Assembly: GCF_022760175.1 (NCBI RefSeq)
Contig: NZ_CP094326.1
Location: forward strand, 3,150,804 to 3,214,803
DNA: 64,000 nucleotides
DNA from: Zhouia spongiae
Lineage (GTDB): Bacteria; Bacteroidota; Bacteroidia; Flavobacteriales; Flavobacteriaceae
Reading direction: 5' to 3'
Under the pieces are notes generated by a model. It was not told the DNA's origin. It worked only from the letters and a program-made list of their open reading frames with translations, and did not search any database. The translations under genes and the position numbers were made by a program. Numbering within the stretch: the stretch's first letter is position 1; the number at the start of each line of letters is the position of its first letter. Shown in pieces: positions 56,514 to 64,000 of this stretch.

Positions 56514-57374
56514 ATGAAATCCTCTAAACATTTTTTCCTGTTTTCAATATTGTTTTGTTTTGTAAATACTGTTATCCATACTCCGGTTTACGCTCAGGAC
56601 AAATCAGATGTGATAACCATGCTCAATGGCGAGCAAAAACAAGGAAAAGTAATCAGTATTTCTGAGAATAGTATAAAATTTAAGTACACCGGTGAAGATC
56701 TCGAATATGAGATTCCCAGAAAGGACATCCACAAAATAGATTTTTCCAGCGGTCGGACAGAAATTATCAACGCTATGGTCTCCCCTGCTCTCAAGGCTAT
56801 AAGCGCTTCGGAAAGAAAAGGAAAATTAGCCGTATTGCCCTTTAGGGTCGTCAGCAACGAACCCTCTATTTCCCCTGATGCTATGGGAATTCAAATACAA
56901 GAAGACTGTGCAGTCATTTTCAAGGAAGAGATTCTTCAGGGTATTGTTGTACAGGATCCGATGAATACCAATGCCCTGTTAGCGCAGAACAATCTTGATG
57001 CATCCAATATAGCTGTAAAACCGCCGAAAGACCTGGCAGAACTCCTGGGTGTTGAATACGTTGTATTTGGTTCATTCGATGTAAATCAAAAAGGAACCCG
57101 CTCATATGGTACAAATATTACTTCATACAAGGACAAAAGAAAAAAAGACTACGATAGATCCAAAAGCGAAAATAAGGGTCGGGAAATAGCTACCAGCACC
57201 GGTACTACTACTATAGAATACGATGCCAAAATAGGGATTAAAATATATAATGACCAAGGCAATAATATCTATACGGATTCGAGAGATCCCTTTGGTAATA
57301 ATCTTGACGTATACCACTCAGGTTTAAAATACATGATTAAAAGGTGTCCGTTCGGAAGCAAAGCAAAGCACTGA
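56514..57374 (+). CDS. Secreted CsgG-like protein of unknown function
   Basis: 286 residues. Signal peptide to about VYAQ. The first 70 residues of the mature part (ITMLNGEQKQGKVISISENSIKFKYTGED) look like a small beta domain. The rest has LAVLPFRVVSNEPSISPDAMGIQIQEDCAVIF and LAELLGVEYVVFGSFDVNQ, typical of CsgG/LpoB-type periplasmic proteins. The function is not known. No partner genes are obvious. Confidence 0.7.
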   Translation: MKSSKHFFLFSILFCFVNTVIHTPVYAQDKSDVITMLNGEQKQGKVISISENSIKFKYTGEDLEYEIPRKDIHKIDFSSGRTEIINAMVSPALKAISASERKGKLAVLPFRVVSNEPSISPDAMGIQIQEDCAVIFKEEILQGIVVQDPMNTNALLAQNNLDASNIAVKPPKDLAELLGVEYVVFGSFDVNQKGTRSYGTNITSYKDKRKKDYDRSKSENKGREIATSTGTTTIEYDAKIGIKIYNDQGNNIYTDSRDPFGNNLDVYHSGLKYMIKRCPFGSKAKH

Positions 57375-57518
57375 TTTAATCCTCCATACCTAAAATGAAA
57401 CAAACAACAAACCGAAGCTGTTATCGGGATTAAATCCCGCTTATCGAGTAAACTTATTGGATATCTCTTCTGCTTTCCTTCTACATTTTGTTACTTTTAG
57501 GAGCTAAAACAGTCTAAT

Positions 57519-57899
57519 ATGAGAAACTATACAAATATAGGTTTAACGGTTCTGAGAGTTGGGATTTCCCTTTTAATGATGACCCACGGGTATGGCAAAC
57601 TGCAAATGTTATTATCAGGAGAAGAAATTCAGTTTATGAGCTTTATGGGATTAAGTCCCACGATTTCCCTGATCTTAACCATTATCGGAGAGCTGATCGC
57701 TCCTATTTTCATTATTATAGGATTTAAAACCAGACTGGCATCCCTTTTTCCTGTCGTTACTATGGCTGTTGCCGCTTTTATGGTACATGGAAATGACCCG
57801 CTGGCAAAACAGGAAATGTCTTTACTCTACCTTATTGCTTTTATAGCCATCGGATTATTAGGAGCCGGTAAATTCAGTTTAGATGGAAGAAAAGTTTAG
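57519..57899 (+). CDS. DoxX family membrane protein
   Basis: 126 residues, four helices: GLTVLRVGISLLMMTHGYGKL, ISLILTIIGELIAPIFIIIGF, SLFPVVTMAVAAFMVHGND and LLYLIAFIAIGLLGAGKFSL. A clear DoxX pattern (MxxHGxxK; xGExxxxxxIxxG). Cysteines are absent, so it is not a redox thiol carrier itself. Substrate or partner unknown. Separate unit. Confidence 0.85.
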   Translation: MRNYTNIGLTVLRVGISLLMMTHGYGKLQMLLSGEEIQFMSFMGLSPTISLILTIIGELIAPIFIIIGFKTRLASLFPVVTMAVAAFMVHGNDPLAKQEMSLLYLIAFIAIGLLGAGKFSLDGRKV

Positions 57900-58068
57900 A
57901 ACTTCCCTGCTGACATAACACAAGAAGGTATTGGAAAAGCCTTAGTACATTTTATTAAGGCAAAGCAATGTACCTGTATCAACCAAATAGTAAACTGTTT
58001 AAAGACCTTTGTAAAAAAGTGCTTTTTTTTCATTAAATTATAGGTGTCACATTTATAAAACTAAAAAA

Positions 58069-58539
58069 ATGAAAAAGATCACCTTACTTTTACTAAGCCT
58101 CATGTGTACTTCATTGATGTTGGGTAGTATCGCTTTAGCTACTGATAGCACATATCAGGAAAAATGGAAAACACTGGCGCAAAACAAACAGTATATTGAA
58201 GCTGCAAGTGAGTTACTGTTTCTGATGAATTCGGATGACACCAGAAAAAAAACGGTAGATTACTGGAACATCGGACAAATGTATGCGATGGCCAATCAAT
58301 ATGACAAGGCCGTATTTTATATGAAAAAATCTGTTACCGATTATTCTGATAAACAATGGACCTGGTATTGCAAAGGAACCATAGCCTTTTTAGAAGGTGA
58401 TAAGCAAAAATTAGCTTTGTATGCCACAAATCTAAGTGAAGATCCGACAGATTATTATGCTCCCAATGTAAAAATTCTCGATATGCTTTTGGAAAATTAT
58501 GGAAAACCTTATGAACAAGCATATACAGGTAAGTTTTAA
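58069..58539 (+). CDS. Secreted TPR-like hypothetical protein
   Basis: 156 residues. Signal peptide with core TLLLLSLMCTSLMLGSIALA. The rest is helical with TPR-like periodicity (YWNIGQMYAMANQYDKAVFYMKKSV). No lipobox. Probably periplasmic. Related proteins occur in Flavobacteriia without function. A terminator follows. Confidence 0.65.
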   Translation: MKKITLLLLSLMCTSLMLGSIALATDSTYQEKWKTLAQNKQYIEAASELLFLMNSDDTRKKTVDYWNIGQMYAMANQYDKAVFYMKKSVTDYSDKQWTWYCKGTIAFLEGDKQKLALYATNLSEDPTDYYAPNVKILDMLLENYGKPYEQAYTGKF

Positions 58540-58863
58540 TTAACAGGATCCCTGATACCATAAGTCATTATTGATTTGTGGTATTTTTTTGCTTTTTATA
58601 CTGCGATTTATGTTCAAACCGTAAAACATGCTACCCCGTAAATTCATAGCTGTCCATCCCGGAGCAAATTCTCAAAACATTACAAGACTCGTTAATTTGG
58701 ACGTATTATGAATACCGATAGCTCTTGAATACGACACTTCTCCTTAAAAACTGTTAAATAGTAGGTGATAATGTTAATTAGTTATAAATCCAAGCTAAGG
58801 AAATATTAAAGCAGATACAACTTCGTATGTAATATTTTATTTTCAAACCATAAAATCAAACAT
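58540..58863. other. Intergenic region downstream of the TPR-like gene
   Basis: 324 bp without a gene I can support. The first 50 bp hold the terminator at 58555-58590. The remainder is AT-rich; no clear TAnnTTTG box precedes the ATG at 58864. Confidence 0.45.
58555..58590 (+). terminator. Terminator of the TPR-like gene
   Basis: ATACCATAA (58555-58563) pairs with TTGTGGTAT (58576-58584) with one G-T pair, followed by a T run to 58590. Confidence 0.8.
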
Positions 58864-60390
58864 ATGAAATCATTTTACCACCTGTCTTTTATTTTCTTCA
58901 TTGGTCATTTTACCTTTGCTCAACAAACCGTCACAGGTAAAGTCATAGACAGCCTGAACAGAAAACCTGTCCCCTTTGCTACCATTTCAGTAAATAAAGA
59001 AACAGGCATTATAAGTTCAGAATCCGGCCAATTCACTTTTTACTTGCCCGATAGTACCAAAGCGCACGATTCATTATATATAAGTTGTTTGGGATATCAG
59101 GAGAAAGCGATGCTGCTTCGCGACTTCAATGACTCAATTATCGCATTAAAACCTAAGGATATTGAGCTCGATGAAATTGTCCTCTTAAATAAAGATTATA
59201 CTATCGATGAAATCATAACACGGGTTAAAGACAGTCTTGAAAAGAATTACGATCACAATTTCCTGAAACAAAAACTTTTTGTACGGAGTTCTTATTATAC
59301 CGATATAGAAAGAAAAGAAGCAAAACTAACGAAAAGCTCCATTCCTGAATTTAATCAACGGTTTGTAGACAGCCTGGTAAATGCAGTCCCGTCGCACAGC
59401 TCACATCATTCAGAGGTGTTGGGTGAGTTTTACGGTAAGATAGCTGACGAAAACTTCCAGGCAAAACTAGATATCATAAAGGCTTCCCGTCTTTATGATA
59501 AGAACAATGAAATGTCTGTAAAGGCTATCACGGAAAAACTACAAGGTATCGTTAAAAAAAGAGTTAAGAGAGACTCTTACTTTAAAATCAAATCAGGCCT
59601 TATCGGCACTAAAACAGAAATCGACTCTTCTTTTTTTGGCGATGGAGACAACCAACAGCTAAAAGATGCACAAGCTGCTTTGGAAGAACAACAAAAACGG
59701 GAGAAAGATCGAAAAGAAAGGTTCTTGCAGTTCAGGAAACAGGCCATCACCCGGTTGCAGCACAAGAGTTTCATTTTTGAAGGAGCTGACCTGAATTTCA
59801 TTCATAAGGATCGAAAATATGAGTTTCAGCTGGAAAACCTGACAACGCTACACGATTATACGGTATACAAGGTTTCATTCATTCCAAAATATAGTGCCGA
59901 TTATAAAGGCACCATCTATATTAATGCAGACGATTTTGCCGTTATAAGAGTTGATTATGAAAATGTAAAACCGTTACGCAGGTTCAGCTTACTGGGAGTT
60001 TCCCTAAACCAATATTTACATAAAGGAACCCTGCTTTACGAAAAAAACAGCAGAAACAAATACATTCTGAAATATGCCGAAGAAACAGAAGGACAAAGGG
60101 TAGGTTTTAAACGTCCCGTTAAAATTATCGAAAAAAACAAACATGTTAAAGGCCGAAGAAAGCAAAACGAAATTGCCAGTGACCTGAACTTTGTTGTAAG
60201 AAATACCGATAAAACTGAAATGATTGTATTTGAAAATACCCCCATCGAAGAAGCCCTTTTCAATAACTTTAAGGAGAAACCGGATGCAGTTCCCCAATAC
60301 CTGTCGAAATACGATCCGGCCTTTTGGAAAGGTTATAATATTATCGAGCCAAATGAGGCCATTAAGAAGTTTAAAAGTACGGCAGACTAG
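58864..60390 (+). CDS. Exported protein with carboxypeptidase-regulatory-like domain
   Basis: 508 residues. Signal peptide to FAQ, then a carboxypeptidase-D regulatory-like beta-sandwich (VTGKVIDSLNRKPVPFATISV; SLYISCLGYQEK), about 20-105. A central coiled, Lys/Glu/Gln-rich part (AALEEQQKREKDRKERFLQ) precedes a beta-rich C-terminal domain with YEFQLENLTTLHDYTVYKVSF. The domain order is common in Bacteroidota envelope proteins; activity unknown. Convergent with holA (29 bp). Confidence 0.8.
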   Translation: MKSFYHLSFIFFIGHFTFAQQTVTGKVIDSLNRKPVPFATISVNKETGIISSESGQFTFYLPDSTKAHDSLYISCLGYQEKAMLLRDFNDSIIALKPKDIELDEIVLLNKDYTIDEIITRVKDSLEKNYDHNFLKQKLFVRSSYYTDIERKEAKLTKSSIPEFNQRFVDSLVNAVPSHSSHHSEVLGEFYGKIADENFQAKLDIIKASRLYDKNNEMSVKAITEKLQGIVKKRVKRDSYFKIKSGLIGTKTEIDSSFFGDGDNQQLKDAQAALEEQQKREKDRKERFLQFRKQAITRLQHKSFIFEGADLNFIHKDRKYEFQLENLTTLHDYTVYKVSFIPKYSADYKGTIYINADDFAVIRVDYENVKPLRRFSLLGVSLNQYLHKGTLLYEKNSRNKYILKYAEETEGQRVGFKRPVKIIEKNKHVKGRRKQNEIASDLNFVVRNTDKTEMIVFENTPIEEALFNNFKEKPDAVPQYLSKYDPAFWKGYNIIEPNEAIKKFKSTAD

Positions 60391-60418
60391 GCATCGTTTA
60401 CAGGAAAAACATTTAAGG

Positions 60419-61420
60419 CTATGCCATTATCTTTACCAACAATTCCTTTAACAGATCGGCCTGGGTCAAATTAGCTCCTACCCCCTTCCCTTTCACATCA
60501 ATTTCCCGAAGGTGAGAAATAATCATACTCACCTTCTTCATCGGATAGTTTCTTGCTGCTGCCTGATATTCTCCGACAAAATAAGGGTTGATCTTTAAAG
60601 CTGCTGCCACACTCTTTTTGGAATGGTCGGTCAACCCATGATACTGCAATAACTGGGAAAAGAAATTATGCAACAATGAAACGGTAACAACCAAAGGGTT
60701 GTCCTTTGGGTTTTGAGTAAAATAACTTATAATCCTTGTCGCTTTTAAAAAATCCCTGTCCCCGACAGCCTTTCTTAATTCAAAATTATTGTAATCTTTA
60801 CTGATCCCTATGTTTTCCTCAATGATTTCTGGCGTGATCTCCGTACCCCCGGGCAATATAATCTGTAACTTTTCGAGCTCATTATTGATACGCCCCAAAT
60901 CCGTTCCCAGAAACTCCACCAGCATTTGTGAGGCTTTTACACTAATGCTGTAATTCTTACCGGCCAGCACCCTCCTGATCCAATCCGGCACTTGATTCTC
61001 ATAGAGCTTTTTAGATTCAAAAAGAGCATCGGCCTTTTTTAAAGCCTTATAGAGTTTTTTCCGTTTATCAATAGTTTTATATTTATAACATATAACCAAT
61101 ACCGTTGTCGGTTGGGGATTCTCGATATACCCTTCAAACTTTTCTATGGTCCTGCTCAGCTCCTGAGCCTCTTTTAGGATAACCACCTGCCGCTCTGCCA
61201 TCATAGGAAAACGCTTGGCATTAGAAACCACTTCTTCTACCGATACATCACGACCGTAAAGCACCATCTGATTAAACCCTTTTTCTTCTTCAGATAACAC
61301 ATTACTTTCTATGTATTCGGCAATCTTATCTATATAATAGGGTTCCTCACCCATTAAAAAATAAATGGGCCTGATATCTCCTTTTCGTATGTCTGTCACT
61401 ATCTGTTTAACCTCTTCCAT
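60419..61420 (-). CDS. holA: DNA polymerase III delta subunit
   Basis: Clamp-loader subunit that opens the sliding clamp. 333 residues. Seen: the family start region RPIYFLMGEEPYYIDKIAEYI, VILKEAQEL, and the domain III helices LGTDLGRINNELEKLQI with PYFVGEYQAAARNYPMKKV. Divergent from the PD-(D/E)XK protein gene. Confidence 0.93.
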   Translation of the reverse strand: MEEVKQIVTDIRKGDIRPIYFLMGEEPYYIDKIAEYIESNVLSEEEKGFNQMVLYGRDVSVEEVVSNAKRFPMMAERQVVILKEAQELSRTIEKFEGYIENPQPTTVLVICYKYKTIDKRKKLYKALKKADALFESKKLYENQVPDWIRRVLAGKNYSISVKASQMLVEFLGTDLGRINNELEKLQIILPGGTEITPEIIEENIGISKDYNNFELRKAVGDRDFLKATRIISYFTQNPKDNPLVVTVSLLHNFFSQLLQYHGLTDHSKKSVAAALKINPYFVGEYQAAARNYPMKKVSMIISHLREIDVKGKGVGANLTQADLLKELLVKIMA

Positions 61421-61506
61421 TAAAAAGTATTATGATTAAAACAAGTCCTGAACAATTACAATATTTTATGTTGTGTAATCTGCCAGGTAATTTGCATATT
61501 TGCCTG

Positions 61507-61950
61507 ATGCAAAAACTGAACCTTCCAAAATATGACTTTCGCTTCAAAAGTAGCGAAAATAATATCCAGATCTTCGATGAGATTCGCAAAAAATTTGTGG
61601 TGCTTCAACCGGAAGAATGGGTTCGGCAACACATTGTTCAGTTTTTGATCCGGGAAAAAAAAATCCCCAAGCAACTTATAAACGTAGAAAAATCGTTAAA
61701 AATCAACGGCTTAAACAAGCGATATGATGTGATTGTTTATCACCCCGACGGAACTATTAACGTGGTTGTCGAATGTAAAGCCCCTTCTGTTAACATTACG
61801 CAGGAAACTTTCGATCAGATAGCCAGATATAACCTGACGCTTAAAGCAGACTTTTTAATGGTGACCAATGGTTTAAGGCACTATTTTTGTAAGCTGGATT
61901 ATGAAAATGAACACTATATTTTTTTAAAAGATTTACCTGAATATCATTGA
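61507..61950 (+). CDS. HsdR-N-like PD-(D/E)XK nuclease-fold protein
   Basis: 147 residues from ATG 61507 (MQKLNLPKYDFRFK); the longer frame upstream is unsupported. Type I restriction HSDR_N-like domain: D in KRYDVIVYHPDGT and ExK in VVECKAPS form the nuclease motif. Standalone form, without helicase or specificity subunits nearby; in Flavobacteriia it often stands beside holA. A housekeeping role in DNA repair seems likelier than restriction. Confidence 0.83.
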   Translation: MQKLNLPKYDFRFKSSENNIQIFDEIRKKFVVLQPEEWVRQHIVQFLIREKKIPKQLINVEKSLKINGLNKRYDVIVYHPDGTINVVVECKAPSVNITQETFDQIARYNLTLKADFLMVTNGLRHYFCKLDYENEHYIFLKDLPEYH

Positions 61951-62960
61951 ATAAAGATCTCCAAATAGCTGTTGTAATTCTAAACTGGAACGGAAAATCC
62001 CTTCTGGAACAATTCATACCTTTTGTTTTAAAATATTCCGAAAGAGCAACGGTGTATGTAGCAGACAATGCATCGGAAGATGGATCAATCCCCTTCCTAA
62101 AGCGGTCGTTTCCTGAAATCAATATCATCGCCAATATGGAAAATGGCGGATTTGCCAAGGGATATAACGATGCCCTTAAACATATTGAAGCAGACGTATA
62201 TTGCCTTTTAAACTCCGATGTTGAAGTCACTGAAAACTGGCTTGAACCTTTTTACCATTTATTTGAGAAGGATGAAAAAGTCGCTATCGCCCAACCAAAG
62301 ATTCTTGATTTTAAAAAAAGATCATATTTTGAGTATGCCGGTGCTGCCGGAGGTTTTTTAGATATGTTCGGATATCCTTTCTGTCGTGGCAGGGTTTTTC
62401 AAACACTGGAAGAAGATAACGGGCAATACGATGATATTAAGGAAATTTTTTGGGCAACCGGAGCCTGTATGTTTATAAGAAAACACATTTTTGATACTTT
62501 GGGAGGTTTTGACGAAGATTACTTTGCTCACCAGGAAGAAATTGATCTGTGCTGGAGAGCACAGAACAGAGGTTATAAAACCGTTTATACAGGTACTTCT
62601 CATATATTTCATGTCGGAGGAGCCACCCTGAATAACATGAACCCCAAAAAGACCTTTTTAAACTTCAGGAATTCATTGTATTCATTGACCAAGAATTTAC
62701 CTCTGTCGAGAGTTTTTCCTTTAATTCTTTTGCGCCTGGTTCTTGACGGTATAGCAGCAGTGCGCTTTTTATTTCAATTTAAATTGCAGCACCTCTATGC
62801 AATATTCAGGGCTCATATGAGTTATTACTGGAACCTTCCGAACTTATTGAAAAAAAGACAGAAATTGTATGGTTATAAAAAATACCATGCATGCACATCC
62901 ATAGTATGGTCCTATTTCGTAAGAAAAAGAAAACACTATAGCAGTTTAGTAAAAGATTAA
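61947..62960 (+). CDS. Glycosyltransferase family 2
   Basis: 337 residues, starting with TTG at 61947 that overlaps the preceding TGA (TTGA); no in-frame ATG is near. GT-A fold motifs: VVILNWNGKSLLEQF, VADNASEDGSIPF, YCLLNSDVEV (DxD region), WATGACMFIRK, and FFAHQEEIDLCWRAQ-type acceptor motif (YFAHQEEIDLCWRAQ). Substrate unknown; resembles rhamnosyl-transferase-like WbbL. The C-terminal helices may associate with the membrane. Confidence 0.88.
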   Translation: MNKDLQIAVVILNWNGKSLLEQFIPFVLKYSERATVYVADNASEDGSIPFLKRSFPEINIIANMENGGFAKGYNDALKHIEADVYCLLNSDVEVTENWLEPFYHLFEKDEKVAIAQPKILDFKKRSYFEYAGAAGGFLDMFGYPFCRGRVFQTLEEDNGQYDDIKEIFWATGACMFIRKHIFDTLGGFDEDYFAHQEEIDLCWRAQNRGYKTVYTGTSHIFHVGGATLNNMNPKKTFLNFRNSLYSLTKNLPLSRVFPLILLRLVLDGIAAVRFLFQFKLQHLYAIFRAHMSYYWNLPNLLKKRQKLYGYKKYHACTSIVWSYFVRKRKHYSSLVKD

Positions 62961-62975
62961 CGATAAACTCCTATT

Positions 62976-63002
62976 TTGTTTTAACATATTTTAATATTTT
63001 TG
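62976..63002 (+). promoter_or_regulatory. Promoter of the OmpA-family lipoprotein gene
   Basis: TTG at 62976-62978, 16-nt spacer, TATTTTTG at 62995-63002. Start near 63009 excludes a TTG start codon at 63004 and supports ATG 63031 (or 63022). Confidence 0.7.
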
Positions 63003-63030
63003 GTTGAACTTTAAATTAAGCATGTTAGTT

Positions 63031-63870
63031 ATGAAAAAAATTCTTTTTTACGGTTTAGGATTAACCGTATTATTAAGTTCTTGTGTGTCTCAAAAGAAAT
63101 ATACGGAGTTAGAGACCAAGTACAAGGAGTCACAAGACCTTTTAAATTCTGCAACAGTTAAATTAAATTCTTGTCTAGAAGAAAAATCTTCATTAAATAG
63201 CCAGATTGCAAGACTTAGCGAAAGCAATAAAGACCTTATTAACCAAATTGGTAATTTCACAGACCTGACTAAAAAGGGTGCTGAGAACTTAGAAAAATCT
63301 TTGGAAAGTCTTCAGGAAAAAGACCTTACCATCAGAAAACTCCAGGATGCTGTTACGCGCAGGGATTCAGTTAACCTGGCATTGGTACAGAGCTTAAAAG
63401 GAGCTTTAGGAAACCTCGATGATGAAGATATCGAAATCAGCGTTGAAAAAGGTGTGGTTTATGTTTCTATCTCTGATAAGTTATTATTCTCCAGCGGTAG
63501 TACTAAAGTAACTGCAAGAGCAAGAGAAGTATTAGGAAAAGTTGCTACTGTAGTTAAGAACAAACCGGACTTCGAATTTATGGTTGAAGGTCACACAGAT
63601 AACGTGCCAATCGCTACAGCCAGCGTTAAAGATAACTGGGATTTAAGTGTGTTAAGAGCGACTTCAGTTGTTAGAATTTTACAGAATGACTTTGGTGTTG
63701 CCCCTGCTAGAATGACCGCAGCCGGTAGAAGTGAATACATTCCTGTAGCTGACAATTCAAGTAAAGATGGCAGAGCGAAAAACAGAAGAACCAGAATCGT
63801 TGTGCTTCCTAAGCTGGATCAGTTCTACAACATGATCGAAGAAGGAATGAAAGATCCTAAAATCAACTAA
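63031..63870 (+). CDS. OmpA-family lipoprotein
   Basis: 279 residues from ATG 63031. Lipobox LSSC (after FYGLGLTVLLSSC) marks a lipoprotein. A coiled coil follows (about 25-120, ELETKYKESQDLLN ... EKSSLNSQIARLSESNKDL). The C-terminal OmpA/MotB domain (about 150-275) has SDKLLFSSGSTKV, MVEGHTDNVPI, and GRAKNRRTRIVVLPK for peptidoglycan binding. Strong promoter and terminator suggest high expression. Confidence 0.93.
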   Translation: MKKILFYGLGLTVLLSSCVSQKKYTELETKYKESQDLLNSATVKLNSCLEEKSSLNSQIARLSESNKDLINQIGNFTDLTKKGAENLEKSLESLQEKDLTIRKLQDAVTRRDSVNLALVQSLKGALGNLDDEDIEISVEKGVVYVSISDKLLFSSGSTKVTARAREVLGKVATVVKNKPDFEFMVEGHTDNVPIATASVKDNWDLSVLRATSVVRILQNDFGVAPARMTAAGRSEYIPVADNSSKDGRAKNRRTRIVVLPKLDQFYNMIEEGMKDPKIN

Positions 63871-63890
63871 TCGGTTGAATAAAAAATATA

Positions 63891-63924
63891 AAAAAGGCTT
63901 CGATGTAACTTCGAAGCCTTTTTC
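63891..63924 (+). terminator. Terminator of the OmpA lipoprotein gene
   Basis: AAAAAGGCTTCG pairs with CGAAGCCTTTTT (63891-63902 with 63912-63923) around a nine-base loop and T residues follow. Confidence 0.92.
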
Positions 63925-64000
63925 TATTACAATTATTTACGGGTTGTTCTTTTTGTTTTGTGAAAGTTATTGCCTATAAAATATCAAGCGAGCCCTTTCC

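Noticed and set aside
61507-61950. A type I restriction-modification system
   Set aside because: Only an HSDR_N-like single-domain protein is present; no HsdM, HsdS or helicase genes in the window.

Overview
The window is chromosomal DNA from a member of the Bacteroidota, almost certainly a marine-type Flavobacteriaceae. Evidence seen in the sequence: AT-rich composition, A-rich 5' leaders without Shine-Dalgarno sequences, -7 promoter boxes of the TAnnTTTG type, an LpxC-FabZ fusion, a fused alpha/beta E1 dehydrogenase, a PorX regulator (type IX secretion), and many families mostly confined to this class (DUF6146, DUF6787, DUF3667, DUF4421, BatA-like). The genus cannot be named from the sequence alone.

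Layout. 1-8.4 kb: 5' end of topoisomerase IV parE, a DMT exporter, ychF, a ferredoxin, then an acyl-CoA reductase-serC-serA serine operon, a DUF937 protein and small envelope proteins. 8.4-11.2 kb: a His-rich secreted protein and a TonB receptor with a His/Glu-rich loop, a likely zinc (or other divalent metal) uptake pair. 11.3-16 kb: folE, msrA, a LolD-type ATPase, a TIGR02757 protein, and a Crp-like regulator with AhpD-like and DoxX genes. 16-21.3 kb: patatin, then a BatA-like / degenerate dihydroorotase / membrane protein / esterase operon. 21.3-24.5 kb: a 5'-truncated AraC regulator head to head with another gene fragment, then TerC and an MBL-fold hydrolase. 24.7-33.3 kb: an unknown 492-aa protein and the lipid A operon (HD protein, lpxD, lpxC-fabZ, lpxA, efp, a second lpxD-like gene, sucD). 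33.4-41.1 kb: porX, tsaE and ald with an AT-rich accessory stretch between them. 41-47.4 kb: proline dehydrogenase, aroB and a polyamine operon (speA-speB-deoxyhypusine-synthase-like). 47.5-64 kb: DinB, a peptidase-M1-like/beta-barrel fusion, branched-chain type E1, NlpE-like lipoprotein, envelope proteins of unknown function, holA, a PD-(D/E)XK protein, a GT2 glycosyltransferase and an OmpA lipoprotein.

The most unusual part is 35.2-39.5 kb. Between tsaE and ald lie six nearly identical tandem genes (about 201-bp units) for a 49-residue lipoprotein. On either side are membrane proteins built from one shared four-helix module carrying an aromatic W-W / R-W motif. An HTH repressor-like gene lies upstream. 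I know of no described system with this make-up. A second non-genic feature is a structured 137-178 bp repeat present three times (1.8, 47.4 and 54.2 kb). It carries a terminator-like hairpin, and two copies start at or within a few bases of a stop codon. One copy abuts the remnant of a DJ-1/PfpI gene.
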